Origin: JABHCC01 sp034658635
Lineage (GTDB): Bacteria; Bacteroidota; Bacteroidia; Bacteroidales; UBA12481
Direction: 5' to 3'
NCBI GenBank assembly: GCA_034658635.1
Contig: JAYEFL010000286.1
Span: forward strand, 3,379-67,378
Length of the DNA: 64,000 nucleotides
A program made the translations under genes and the position numbers. The notes beneath the pieces were generated by a model that saw nothing but the letters and a program-made list of their open reading frames with translations, had not been told where the DNA came from and searched no databases. Each line of letters begins with the position of its first letter. Position 1 is the stretch's first letter. Below are positions 43,575-52,596 of this stretch, one piece after another.

Positions 43575-44261
43575 ATGAACATAATAGAAATCAAAAGCCT
43601 GGTCAAAATTTACGACGACAAAAAAACCGTTCCGGTTACTGCTGTAAACGGCGTGAATCTAAATTTCAAAGCAGGAGAATTTGCTGCAATCGTAGGTCCA
43701 TCGGGATCTGGAAAAACAACCCTGTTGAATTTACTCGGTGGTTTGGATGAACCAACATCCGGTGAAATCCTGGTTGACAGTATGCAAATGGGTAACTTAA
43801 GCAGCCGACAGAAAATTGATTTCAGAATGCGAAATATCGGCTTCGTTTTCCAGGCCTATAACCTTATTCCTGTATTAACTGCAAAGGAAAATGTAGAGTT
43901 CATTATGCACCTGCAGGGTCAGTCAAAAAAAGACCGTGACAAACGCTCACAAGAACTACTTGAAGCTGTTGGACTGGGAGACCGTATGAATGCACGACCG
44001 GGAAAACTTTCAGGAGGACAGCAACAAAGGGTAGCTGTTGCCAGAGCGCTGGCTTCAAAACCAAAATTTATTCTGGCTGATGAACCAACAGCAAATCTTG
44101 ATTCAAAGTCAACAGAAACTCTTCTTGATATAATGGAGAGACTGAATAAAGAAGAGAACATAACGTTCATTTTTTCTACTCATGATGCCCGGGTTGTAAA
44201 AAAAGCCCGACGAGTAATAACCATAGAGGATGGAGTTGTTGTTGAGGATGAAGAAAGATAG
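43575..44261 (+). CDS. ABC transporter ATP-binding protein (LolD/MacB type)
   Basis: A 228-residue ATPase: Walker A GPSGSGKTTLL, Q-loop FVFQAYNLIP, signature LSGGQQQRVAVARAL, Walker B FILADEP, H-loop FSTHD. Sequence style matches the LolD/FtsE/MacB subfamily that powers FtsX-type permeases. It pairs with the two permeases upstream. Confidence 0.95.
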   Translation: MNIIEIKSLVKIYDDKKTVPVTAVNGVNLNFKAGEFAAIVGPSGSGKTTLLNLLGGLDEPTSGEILVDSMQMGNLSSRQKIDFRMRNIGFVFQAYNLIPVLTAKENVEFIMHLQGQSKKDRDKRSQELLEAVGLGDRMNARPGKLSGGQQQRVAVARALASKPKFILADEPTANLDSKSTETLLDIMERLNKEENITFIFSTHDARVVKKARRVITIEDGVVVEDEER

Positions 44262-44267
44262 TCTCCG

Positions 44268-45422
44268 ATGAAACAAAATATAGCTCTTATTCTCCTTTTG
44301 GCTACCCTGACTGCTTTGCCAGCCAGAAGCCAGTTGAGTGCTTCCCTGAATGGATATGTTTCTAACATGCAGTCAGTGATGTTTGAAAACCTGAATGGAC
44401 AATGGATTTCAGACAATCTGGTACATAATCGGCTCAACTTTAAGGGCTATCTGGGATCAAACTTAAGCCTGACAATAGAACTCAGAAACAGGATGTTGTA
44501 TGGTGAAACTGTGAAGTATTTTCCCGAATATGATGAATTGATTAGTATCGACCAGGGATGGATGGATTTGAGCTTCAATTTGGTGGCAGACAGTTCTTTT
44601 ATTATCAATACCAGTGTTGACCGGATATTTGCCGACATAACTATAGGTAAACTTCAGGCCACAATTGGGCGACAGAGAATCAATTGGGGGATGAATTTTG
44701 TCTGGAATCCAAATGATATTTTCAACTCCTATTCATTTTTTGATTTTGATTATGTCGAACGTCCCGGTAGCGATGCAATCAGAATTCAATACTACCTCAA
44801 TACAACAGCCTGTCTCGAATTAGTTGGCAAAATCAATCAGGCAGAGGAATGGAGCCTGGCAGGCCTGCTTAGATTTAATATGGCAAATACAGATTTCCAA
44901 CTCCTGGGCGGAGTACTGAATGAGGAAGAGTATGTGATCGGAGGAGGATTCTCAGGCAACCTTGGTCCCATTTCAATAAATGGAGAACTCACCTACCTTG
45001 ATCCTATAGATGAATCATCTGCTAATGAATCAGTCCTTCTAGGAGGATTTGGACTAAGTTACAACACCCCGTTCAATCTTTTTATACAGGCAGAATATCT
45101 GTACAACGAGGCCGCAGAAAAATCATCTATTAATAATTTCACTGACTTCTATTACCGGAATCTGACTCTGCGGGATTTGTCTATGACCCCTCATACCTTT
45201 TTTACCAGTATTTCATATCCTGTTAATCCCTTATTGAACCTCGGAGTATCAGGAATGTACTTCCCTGGACTGAATGGTATTTTCATGGGTCCCTCCTGTG
45301 ATTTGTCACTCAGAAATGACCTCGACTTGTCATTTTTCATGCAATATTTTGAAGTAGACTTTTCAGGAGGCCTGGAGCAAAAAGCCACACTTGGTTTTCT
45401 CCGTCTTAAATGGTCATTTTAA
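44268..45422 (+). CDS. Outer-membrane beta-barrel protein (DUF1302-like)
   Basis: A 384-residue protein with signal peptide (IALILLLATLTALPARS-Q) and many amphipathic strands ending in LRLKWSF, the terminal Phe of outer-membrane barrels. The segment IGRQRINWGMNFVWNPNDIFN resembles the GRQxxxWG motif of DUF1302 proteins, which in Proteobacteria cluster with lipid-sorting and RND genes. It starts six bases after the ATPase and completes the operon. Probably the outer-membrane partner of the LolA-like/ABC system; substrate unknown. Confidence 0.85.
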   Translation: MKQNIALILLLATLTALPARSQLSASLNGYVSNMQSVMFENLNGQWISDNLVHNRLNFKGYLGSNLSLTIELRNRMLYGETVKYFPEYDELISIDQGWMDLSFNLVADSSFIINTSVDRIFADITIGKLQATIGRQRINWGMNFVWNPNDIFNSYSFFDFDYVERPGSDAIRIQYYLNTTACLELVGKINQAEEWSLAGLLRFNMANTDFQLLGGVLNEEEYVIGGGFSGNLGPISINGELTYLDPIDESSANESVLLGGFGLSYNTPFNLFIQAEYLYNEAAEKSSINNFTDFYYRNLTLRDLSMTPHTFFTSISYPVNPLLNLGVSGMYFPGLNGIFMGPSCDLSLRNDLDLSFFMQYFEVDFSGGLEQKATLGFLRLKWSF

Positions 45423-45526
45423 GCGTATTTTTTACATTTTTTTGGTAATTTCACGAGGTTTGTTGGCTTTCTTTCATTACGATAAAGAATAACAAGCTGA
45501 ATATAAATTACTTAAACCTTCTCTTT

Positions 45527-46840
45527 ATGAGTCAAACAAAAAATATTAATCGGCGAAATTTCTTCAGGAAAGCAGCCGGTGCAACTGGTGCGGCATTCGC
45601 ATTACCATACATAATCCCTTCAACTGCCTTGGGAAAGAATGGGGCAGTATCAGCAAATGATCGTATCGTGATGGGAGTAATCGGTTCTGGTTCTATGGGA
45701 ACCGGTGATATGCGCACATTTATGGGTAAAAATGAAGTACAGATGGTTGCTGCATGTGATGTAGATAAAAAGCATCGCGATCGGGCTAAAGGCTTTATGG
45801 ATGCTCACTATGATAACACTGATGCCAACACCTATGGTGATTATCGTGAATTCCTGGCTACTGAAAAGCTTGATGCAGTTGTTCTGGCTCTCCCAGATCA
45901 ATGGCACGGAATTATTGGAGTTGCTGTAGCAAATGCAGGACTTGATATTTACGGCCAAAAGCCACTGGCAAGGACCATTTGGGAGGGTCGTCAGATTGTT
46001 GAAGCAGTCAATAAAAATAAGGTCATCTGGCAAACTGGTAGCTGGCAGAGATCTGTTGGGAATTTTCATCTGGGTGCTAATTTAGTGGCCAATGGTCGTA
46101 TCGGAAAAATATCCCGTGTTGAAGTAGGCTTACCTGATGGAAACCCAAGACCTGGCATTTACAATGTAAAACCTGTTCCTGAAGAACTAGATTGGGATAT
46201 GTGGTTAGGGCCTGCACCTGCAGTTCCTTATCGCGGTGTATGTCATTGGGACTGGAGATGGATTCTGGATTATTCTGGAGGTCAGTTAACAGACTGGGCC
46301 GGCCACCATATTGATATTGCTCACTGGGCTTTAGGTTTCGATAAAACTGGCCCGGTTGAAATAGAAGGCAAAGGAGTGTACCCTCGTGATGGTATTTTTG
46401 ATGTTCCGGTTGAGTATCATAATACTGCCAGATATGAAAATGGACTTGAAATGACAATTGCAAATGCCCGCAAACTTCCATTCGGAATGGGAACTGCATG
46501 GTACGGTGATAAAGGCTGGATTCATGTTCGTCGTGGAGGAATCCAGGCTAGTGACCCTAAGATACTGGAAGAGAAAATAGGAGCAGATGAAAATCCGCTG
46601 TATTTCTCCAGAGATCACGCACAAAACTTATTGGATTGTATTCGAACCCGTGAAGAAACCATAACTCCGGCTGAAGCCGCTCACCGTTCTATATCTGTTG
46701 GCTTGCTTTGCGAAATAGCTATGCTGACAGGCAGAAAACTCACTTGGGATCCTGTAAAAGAAGAATTCCCAAACGATCCATTGGCTAACAGAATGCTCAG
46801 GAGACCTTTCCGCTCACCCTGGACCTTAAAAAACAACTAA
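45527..46840 (+). CDS. Exported Gfo/Idh/MocA-family oxidoreductase (Tat signal)
   Basis: A 437-residue oxidoreductase. The N-terminus INRRNFFRKAAGATGAAFAL is a Tat signal with twin Arg; no lipobox follows (PSTALGKNG), so the protein may be soluble in the periplasm. The Rossmann domain has GVIGSGSMGTGDMR for NAD(P). The family EKP motif reads GQKPLA here, Glu replaced by Gln, while Lys is kept. The C-terminal alpha/beta domain contains DWAGHHIDIAHWAL. Exported members are thought to carry bound NAD and oxidise sugar hydroxyls, often at C3. It starts the cluster, 12 bases before the ThuA gene. Confidence 0.9.
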   Translation: MSQTKNINRRNFFRKAAGATGAAFALPYIIPSTALGKNGAVSANDRIVMGVIGSGSMGTGDMRTFMGKNEVQMVAACDVDKKHRDRAKGFMDAHYDNTDANTYGDYREFLATEKLDAVVLALPDQWHGIIGVAVANAGLDIYGQKPLARTIWEGRQIVEAVNKNKVIWQTGSWQRSVGNFHLGANLVANGRIGKISRVEVGLPDGNPRPGIYNVKPVPEELDWDMWLGPAPAVPYRGVCHWDWRWILDYSGGQLTDWAGHHIDIAHWALGFDKTGPVEIEGKGVYPRDGIFDVPVEYHNTARYENGLEMTIANARKLPFGMGTAWYGDKGWIHVRRGGIQASDPKILEEKIGADENPLYFSRDHAQNLLDCIRTREETITPAEAAHRSISVGLLCEIAMLTGRKLTWDPVKEEFPNDPLANRMLRRPFRSPWTLKNN

Positions 46841-46851
46841 TCCCAGAAATA

Positions 46852-48087
46852 ATGAAAACAATATACAGATCTATATTTATCCTCTTATTAGGAATCGGAT
46901 TACTTACCGTTCCAGCTTGCCAGAACGAATCAGAAAGCGATACTCAATATAAAGCACTGATAATCACAGGACAAAACAATCATTCCTGGGAAACATCAAC
47001 TCCAATTCTTAAAGAGATTCTTGATAATTCAGAACTTTTTGCAACCAGCATTGCCCAGTCTCCTGCTAAGGGAGAAGACATGTCGAATTTCACCCCGATT
47101 TTCACCGATTACGATGTGGTAGTTCTCGATTATACCGGAGATTCCTGGCCTGAAGAAACACAGGAGGCTTTTTTAGCCTACGTCAAAGCTGGTGGTGGTG
47201 TAGTAGTTTATCATGCAGCGAATAATGCTTTCCCGGATTGGAAAGAATTCAATAAAGTAATCGGACTTGGTGGATGGGGTGGCCGGAATGAAAAGGATGG
47301 CCCTTATGTCAGATGGAAAGATGGAGAGATCGTAAGAGATTTGACTCCCGGACGTGGAGGTTCACATGGTCAGCAACATGCTTTTGTTGTCAAAATACGA
47401 GAAACAGAGCATCCAATTACAAAAGGTTTACCTGAAACCTGGTTGCACGCTCAGGATGAATTATACTCTGAGCTAAGAGGTCCGGCTGAAAACCTGACTG
47501 TTTTGGCAACAGCATTTGCTGATACTGCTAAAGGGGGAACCGGCGAGAATGAACCCACCCTGATGACCATCCAGTATGGCCAGGGTCGGGTATTTCATAC
47601 TACTCTGGGACATGTCATGGGAGACGGTCCTCAACCAGCAGTACAATGTGTCGGCTTTATTGTAACTCTTCAACGTGGAGCCGAATGGGCTGCCACAGGT
47701 GAAGTTACCCAAGAGGTTCCGGTTGCCTTTCCAGGTCATAATAGTTTGAGCTCCTGGGATAAATTTCGCCCTTATACTATGGATGAACTACTTGAGTGTA
47801 TGGAAGATTACATGCCTGGAGATAGTCGTGTTTGTTTACAAGACCTGAAAAATATGATCAGGCAAGCAAGTACAGACCTTGATAAACTCCAGGATATTGA
47901 ACTTTCATTGATAAAATTCCTGAAGGATAATGCAACTGATGATGCCAGGAATTTTGTAATGAGAGAACTCGGTCTGATTGGAACCGAAGCATCATTACCA
48001 GTTCTCAAAAAACTGATGAAAGATGACGACACCAAAGAAATGGCACGTTATGCCACAGAACAAATTTCAAACGAATATACCAACTAA
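46852..48087 (+). CDS. ThuA-domain lipoprotein
   Basis: A 411-residue protein: lipoprotein signal ending VPAC, a ThuA/glutamine-amidotransferase-like domain (about 30-260; KALIITGQNNHSWETS, DVVVLDYTGDSWPEE, GGVVVYHAANNAFPDWKEF, GQGRVFHTTLGH) and a C-terminal helical HEAT-like part (about 320-411). ThuA was first tied to trehalose/sucrose use in rhizobia and often accompanies Gfo/Idh/MocA oxidoreductases in sugar clusters; its catalytic role is not settled. It overlaps none of its neighbours but lies 13 bases before the next gene's ATG. Confidence 0.88.
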   Translation: MKTIYRSIFILLLGIGLLTVPACQNESESDTQYKALIITGQNNHSWETSTPILKEILDNSELFATSIAQSPAKGEDMSNFTPIFTDYDVVVLDYTGDSWPEETQEAFLAYVKAGGGVVVYHAANNAFPDWKEFNKVIGLGGWGGRNEKDGPYVRWKDGEIVRDLTPGRGGSHGQQHAFVVKIRETEHPITKGLPETWLHAQDELYSELRGPAENLTVLATAFADTAKGGTGENEPTLMTIQYGQGRVFHTTLGHVMGDGPQPAVQCVGFIVTLQRGAEWAATGEVTQEVPVAFPGHNSLSSWDKFRPYTMDELLECMEDYMPGDSRVCLQDLKNMIRQASTDLDKLQDIELSLIKFLKDNATDDARNFVMRELGLIGTEASLPVLKKLMKDDDTKEMARYATEQISNEYTN

Positions 48088-48100
48088 TTATAAAGGACAA

Positions 48101-49417
48101 ATGTCAACAAGAAGAGATTTTGTAAAAACCGGTGCTACTATAGCTGCAGGAGTTTCTGCAGTATCATTAGTTCCGGGCGCAGTAAGTTGTGCTAATCAGG
48201 CTAATAACAAACTTGTTGTTGGAGCAATCGGGATCAATGGAATGGGCTTTTCCGACCTGAGAGCTTTTTTAAGAGAAGAAAATGTTGAGTGTGCTGCAAT
48301 ATGTGATGTTGATCAGAATGTGCTCAAAAAAAGAATGCCACAGATCGAAGAAATGCAGGGATTTGCTCCGGAAACATATGGAGATTATCAGAAGCTGCTT
48401 GAAAGAAAAGATCTGGATGCAGTTATCATTGGTACTCCTGATCATTGGCATGCAAAAATCATGATTGATGCTGTTAAAGCCGGGAAGCATGTCTATGTTG
48501 AAAAGCCAATGGCCAATTCTATCTATGAAGCATTTCAGATGGAAAAAGCGGCAAAAAAATACAAGCGGGTTGTGCAGTTAGGACAATGGCAAAGAAGTGA
48601 TCCGCACTGGAATGATGTTTTTGACTACGTGCAGTCTGGTGTTTTAGGTGATATTCGCACCGTTAAAGTATGGTGCTATGAGTCCTGGCTAAGACCTCCT
48701 GGTCCGGTTGCTGACGGACCTGTACCTGCAGGTGTTGACTATGACATGTGGTTAGGACCAGCACCTTTGAGGGATTTTAACAGAAACCGCTTCCACTTTA
48801 ATTTCCGTTGGTTCTGGGATTATGCCGGTGGATTAATGACAGACTGGGGTGTTCACCTCCTGGATATGGCCTTGGCCGGAATGAAAGCAGACCTCCCAAA
48901 TTCAGCTATGAGTGCCGGGGGAAAAATGGCCTTTTTGGATAGTCCGATTGAAACTCCGGATACTCAACAAGTAATTTATGAATTTGATGAATTTAATGTG
49001 ATATGGGATCACGCCATGGGTATTGGAAATGGCGACTGGAGAAGAGATCATGGATTATCCTTCATAGGCAACAACGGAACGCTGGTAGTAGATCGCGGTG
49101 GCTGGGAGGTATTTCCTGAAGGCTCAAAAGAGAAGCCCCTTGTTCAACCAGTATCAAGAATCAAAGGAACTGGTCAGGGCCTTACCCTGAATGTTCAGAA
49201 TTTCATTGAGGGAATCAAAAATAAAGATAGAAATACCAAAGCCAACCCAACAATTGGTCGCGCTGTTGCCGGCATGGCTCATATGGGTAACATCGCCCTT
49301 AAGGTTGGAAACAAAGTGTATTGGGATCATGACAAAAAAGAATTCAAAGACAACCCAAAAGCCAATGAATTGATGGCTCCGGTTTATCGCGATCCATGGA
49401 AACTTCCAAAAGTGTAA
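48101..49417 (+). CDS. Exported Gfo/Idh/MocA oxidoreductase, putative Tat lipoprotein
   Basis: A 438-residue oxidoreductase beginning MSTRRDFVKTGATIAAGVSA, a Tat signal, with VPGAVSC as likely lipobox. NAD-binding GAIGINGMGFSDLR, catalytic-region VEKPMANSI and DWGVHLLDMALAG are intact. ATG 48101 is chosen over an open frame reaching 48023, which overlaps the ThuA gene and would bury the signal. It is about half identical by eye to the next gene; the two look like an old tandem duplication. Confidence 0.9.
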   Translation: MSTRRDFVKTGATIAAGVSAVSLVPGAVSCANQANNKLVVGAIGINGMGFSDLRAFLREENVECAAICDVDQNVLKKRMPQIEEMQGFAPETYGDYQKLLERKDLDAVIIGTPDHWHAKIMIDAVKAGKHVYVEKPMANSIYEAFQMEKAAKKYKRVVQLGQWQRSDPHWNDVFDYVQSGVLGDIRTVKVWCYESWLRPPGPVADGPVPAGVDYDMWLGPAPLRDFNRNRFHFNFRWFWDYAGGLMTDWGVHLLDMALAGMKADLPNSAMSAGGKMAFLDSPIETPDTQQVIYEFDEFNVIWDHAMGIGNGDWRRDHGLSFIGNNGTLVVDRGGWEVFPEGSKEKPLVQPVSRIKGTGQGLTLNVQNFIEGIKNKDRNTKANPTIGRAVAGMAHMGNIALKVGNKVYWDHDKKEFKDNPKANELMAPVYRDPWKLPKV

Positions 49418-49423
49418 AGAACT

Positions 49424-50758
49424 ATGACAGTTAACAGACGGAAATTTCTAAAAACCTCAATAACCATGGCTGGTGGAGTGGGAGTTTTATCTACTCTGCC
49501 ACTAAATTACTCCTGTAGCCGACCAGGAGCTAATGATATAATACGTGTTGGCTTGATCGGGTGTCGGAATATGGGGTTTTCTAACATTCGTCAGTTTATT
49601 GTTCAACCTGATGTTGAAGTGGTTGCCTTGTGCGATATTGATGAAAGCATCCTGAACCAAAGAGCTGCAGATCTTGAGAAATTCGCTTATGAAAAGGATG
49701 TTCCTGAGTTTAGAAAACCTGAACTATATAAGGATTTTCGCAAGGTGCTAGATAGAAAAGATGTGGATGCAGTAATCATAGCAACCCCTGATCATTGGCA
49801 TGCTTTGATGACTATTATGGCCTGCCAGGCAGGTAAAGATGTGTACGTTGAGAAACCCATGGCAAACTCAATCTTCGAGGCTGATCTTATGGCCAGAGCA
49901 GGAGATCGATACAACTCTGTCATACAGGTAGGCCAATGGCAAAGAAGCGGCCCCCACTGGCACGATATGATGGATTTCATCTCAAGCGGTCAATTAGGCG
50001 AAATTGATCAAATTGATGTTTGGAGATTTGGAGGAAATGAGGTTCCGGTGAAACCTGACGGTCCGATTCCTGCAGGAGTAAACTACGACATGTGGTTAGG
50101 GCCTGCTCCATTGAGAAACTTCAATCCGAATCGTTTTCACTATAACTTCAGATGGTTCTGGGATTATGCCGGTGGCAAGATGACTGACTGGGGAGTTCAT
50201 CTGCTTGACATGGCCATACAAGCTATGAATATCCATCATCCACGTACAATACAAGCAAGTGGAGGGAAATTATTCTTTCCTGATGATGCCATGGAAACGC
50301 CTGACACCCTCAAAGTTCAATATGATTTTAATAATCTTAAGGTAGTCTGGCAAAATGATTTCAGTCGACAAGAAAATCAATTTGGGCTTGGCCATGGTCT
50401 GGCTTTTCATGCCGAAAACGGACTATTGATTGCGAGCAGAAACGGCTGGAAAGTAGAACCCAAAGTTAACAATGGTACACCATTAATGGAAGCTGTTGAT
50501 CCCAAGCCATCAACCGGAAAAGATCTGAGCTTACATGTCAGAGATTTCCTTGATTCCATTAAATCCAGAAACCGATCAACAAAATGCTCTGCAGAAATTG
50601 GTCGTGATGTTGCCCGTGTTGCAAACATGGGGAATATCGCTTACCGAACAGGTGAAACCCTGCACTGGAATCCTGAGACTGAAAAATTCTCTGAAACAGC
50701 TGCCAACAAATTGCTTTGCCCAGAATACCGGAAACCATGGGAATTGCCAAAATTTTAA
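49424..50758 (+). CDS. Exported Gfo/Idh/MocA oxidoreductase, putative Tat lipoprotein (paralog)
   Basis: A 444-residue protein with Tat signal VNRRKFLKTSITMAGG and lipobox-like LNYSC. It has GLIGCRNMGFSNIR for NAD binding, VEKPMANSI and DWGVHLLDMAIQA. It starts six bases after the previous oxidoreductase and shares long blocks with it, such as MWLGPAPLR and RWFWDYAGG. Having several paralogs suggests different positions or sugars being oxidised. Confidence 0.9.
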   Translation: MTVNRRKFLKTSITMAGGVGVLSTLPLNYSCSRPGANDIIRVGLIGCRNMGFSNIRQFIVQPDVEVVALCDIDESILNQRAADLEKFAYEKDVPEFRKPELYKDFRKVLDRKDVDAVIIATPDHWHALMTIMACQAGKDVYVEKPMANSIFEADLMARAGDRYNSVIQVGQWQRSGPHWHDMMDFISSGQLGEIDQIDVWRFGGNEVPVKPDGPIPAGVNYDMWLGPAPLRNFNPNRFHYNFRWFWDYAGGKMTDWGVHLLDMAIQAMNIHHPRTIQASGGKLFFPDDAMETPDTLKVQYDFNNLKVVWQNDFSRQENQFGLGHGLAFHAENGLLIASRNGWKVEPKVNNGTPLMEAVDPKPSTGKDLSLHVRDFLDSIKSRNRSTKCSAEIGRDVARVANMGNIAYRTGETLHWNPETEKFSETAANKLLCPEYRKPWELPKF

Positions 50759-50821
50759 CCTGATAACACATATGAACCGAGCATGACAAAAGGAAATTAT
50801 TTTATCACACACAAGGATGAT

Positions 50822-50829
50822 TATTTTTG
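50822..50829 (+). promoter_or_regulatory. Putative -7 element before the DUF1080 gene
   Basis: TATTTTTG is an exact TAnnTTTG, about 42 bases before the DUF1080 ATG. No convincing -33 TTTG. It may add a second start of transcription inside the cluster. Confidence 0.35.
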
Positions 50830-50871
50830 TTATGTGAGCTACATCCAACAAATAGAATTAAATATAAACGG

Positions 50872-51609
50872 ATGAAAACCCACGCTTTTATTGTCGCACT
50901 ATTATTTTTTCTGCCATCAGTTTTACTTGCTCAGAAACCAAAGATGACTGAAGACTGGAGCAAGCAACCTCCAATCATTACTGCTGGCAAAAGATCTAAA
51001 CCTCCATCAGATGCCACTATCCTTTACCGTACCCGTAAAGATTTGAATAATTGGCAATCCGGAAGAAATGGAGAACCTGCCAAATGGAAGGCTACACTAT
51101 GCGGAATGACTGTTAACGGAACTGGTGGAATTGTTTCAAAACAGGCATTTGGAGATATCCAATTACATGTTGAATGGCGTTCTCCCCGTAAAGTCAACCC
51201 TGAAGCTGAGGGGCAGGGAAGGGGAAATTCTGGTATATATATTCAGGGGAAATACGAAGTCCAAATCCTTGATTCCTATGAAAATGAAACTTACTATAAT
51301 GGTCAGGCAGGATCTATTTACAAGCAATCTGCTCCCCTGGTAAACACAAGTCGAAAACCTGGAAAATGGCAGAGTTATGACATTGTTTTTCACGCCCCAC
51401 GTTTCCATGCAGATGGAAGTCTAAAAAGTCCTGCCACTATAACCGTTTTTCATAATGGAGTCCTCATTCAGGATCACTATGTATTGAAGGGCGAAACCGT
51501 TTTTGGCGGCTTCCCAAAATACAGACCTCATCCTGAAAAACTCCCAATGATGTTGCAGGATCACGGAAATCCTGTTAAATACCGGAATATTTGGGTAAGG
51601 GAACTATAA
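50872..51609 (+). CDS. Secreted DUF1080 protein (3-keto-disaccharide hydrolase family)
   Basis: A 245-residue secreted protein (signal MKTHAFIVALLFFLPSVLLA-Q) with the concanavalin-like DUF1080 fold: FGDIQLHVEWRSP, GRGNSGIYIQGKYEVQILDSYEN, WQSYDIVFHAPRF, MLQDHGNPVKYRNIWVREL. DUF1080 proteins include hydrolases that cleave 3-keto-glycosides in Bacteroides, acting after an oxidoreductase has made the 3-keto group. Next to several exported Gfo/Idh/MocA genes this role is likely. ATG 50872 gives the signal peptide; the frame is open to 50827. Confidence 0.9.
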   Translation: MKTHAFIVALLFFLPSVLLAQKPKMTEDWSKQPPIITAGKRSKPPSDATILYRTRKDLNNWQSGRNGEPAKWKATLCGMTVNGTGGIVSKQAFGDIQLHVEWRSPRKVNPEAEGQGRGNSGIYIQGKYEVQILDSYENETYYNGQAGSIYKQSAPLVNTSRKPGKWQSYDIVFHAPRFHADGSLKSPATITVFHNGVLIQDHYVLKGETVFGGFPKYRPHPEKLPMMLQDHGNPVKYRNIWVREL

Positions 51610-51610
51610 G

Positions 51611-51665
51611 CTCACCCCTTGCCCCGGATCGAGTCCGGGGCAGGCTCTCTCAAGGTGGAGAGGGA
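51611..51665. repeat. Palindromic GC-rich intergenic repeat
   Basis: TGCCCCGGA and TCCGGGGCA (9-bp stem, five-base loop, 51620-51642) are followed by CTCTC ... GAGAG, a second smaller stem. It lies between the DUF1080 and exported isomerase genes. There is no T run, so it is more likely a dispersed repeat, perhaps one that limits read-through, than a classical terminator. Confidence 0.6.
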
Positions 51666-51701
51666 GGTAAATTACACGTTTAATTTGTAATACAAATCTC
51701 T

Positions 51702-52592
51702 ATGGAACGACGAAATTTTTTAAAAACCGCAGGTATTACCGGCGTTGGTCTGGCTGTTGCTCCAGGCTTGATTACCTCTTGCGAATCAGAGCCCTGGTTT
51801 CAGATTTCTTTGGCTCAATGGTCATTGCATCGTGAACTAAGATCAAAAGCCTTAAAGCACCTCAGCTTTCCATTGAAGGCTAAACAGTCGTTTGGGATTA
51901 CAGCTGTAGAGTATGTCAGTACCTTCTTCGAGGGATGGGAAATTGATGAAAAATATGTGGCTGAACTCAAGAGAATCACCGATTATAATGGAATTACTAA
52001 TGTTCTGATTATGGTCGATGGAGAAGGTTCCCTCGGAGCAGCAGATCAAAAAGAACGGAGTGAGGCTGTGAAAAACCACCACAAATGGGTGGAGGTGGCA
52101 AAAACACTGGGATGTCATTCTATTCGAGTCAATGCCAGGGGAACAGGCTCAGCCGATGAATTGAAAAAAACCTCTGCAGACGGACTTCGCAGTTTATCTG
52201 AATACGCCAAGAATTTCGATATTGGTGTAATTGTCGAAAATCATGGTGGCCTCTCAAGTAACGGAGCCTGGCTGGCATCTGTGATGAAGGAAGTAAACAT
52301 GGAAAACTGTGGAACCCTACCAGATTTTGGAAATTTCAAAATAAGCGCAGAAGAAGAATACGACCGCTACAAAGGAGTAAAAGAACTCATGCCATACGCA
52401 AAGGGAGTAAGTGCCAAATCCCATGATTTTGATGCAGAAGGCTACGAGATCCATACCGATTATGACAAAATGATGAAAATTGTCAAAAAATCAGGATACA
52501 GGGGATATATTGGGATTGAGTATGAAGGGGGAGAATTTACTGAGGATGAGGGGATTATGCTTACTAAGAGGCTGTTGGAGAGGTATTTTTAG
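51702..52592 (+). CDS. Exported sugar-phosphate isomerase/epimerase-like TIM-barrel protein
   Basis: A 296-residue AP-endonuclease-2-type TIM barrel (xylose-isomerase-like). The N-terminus MERRNFLKTAGITGVGLAV with LITSC is a Tat lipoprotein signal, so this isomerase acts outside the cytoplasm. Metal-binding Glu and His residues are expected in NFDIGVIVENHGGLSS, TLPDFGNF, AKSHDFDAEG and YIGIEYEGGEF. Family members isomerise or epimerise keto-sugars, and some cleave C-glycosides together with a Gfo/Idh oxidase. It closes the plus-strand run before the large hairpin. Confidence 0.88.
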   Translation: MERRNFLKTAGITGVGLAVAPGLITSCESEPWFQISLAQWSLHRELRSKALKHLSFPLKAKQSFGITAVEYVSTFFEGWEIDEKYVAELKRITDYNGITNVLIMVDGEGSLGAADQKERSEAVKNHHKWVEVAKTLGCHSIRVNARGTGSADELKKTSADGLRSLSEYAKNFDIGVIVENHGGLSSNGAWLASVMKEVNMENCGTLPDFGNFKISAEEEYDRYKGVKELMPYAKGVSAKSHDFDAEGYEIHTDYDKMMKIVKKSGYRGYIGIEYEGGEFTEDEGIMLTKRLLERYF

Positions 52593-52596
52593 TTGA

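Noticed and set aside
45423..45526. Promoter in front of the first oxidoreductase gene
   Set aside because: TTTG sites are present, but no TAnnTTTG at a proper distance could be found, so no element is called.
48101..50758. Recent tandem duplication of two oxidoreductase genes
   Set aside because: The proteins share many blocks, but DNA and protein differ throughout, so any duplication is old.
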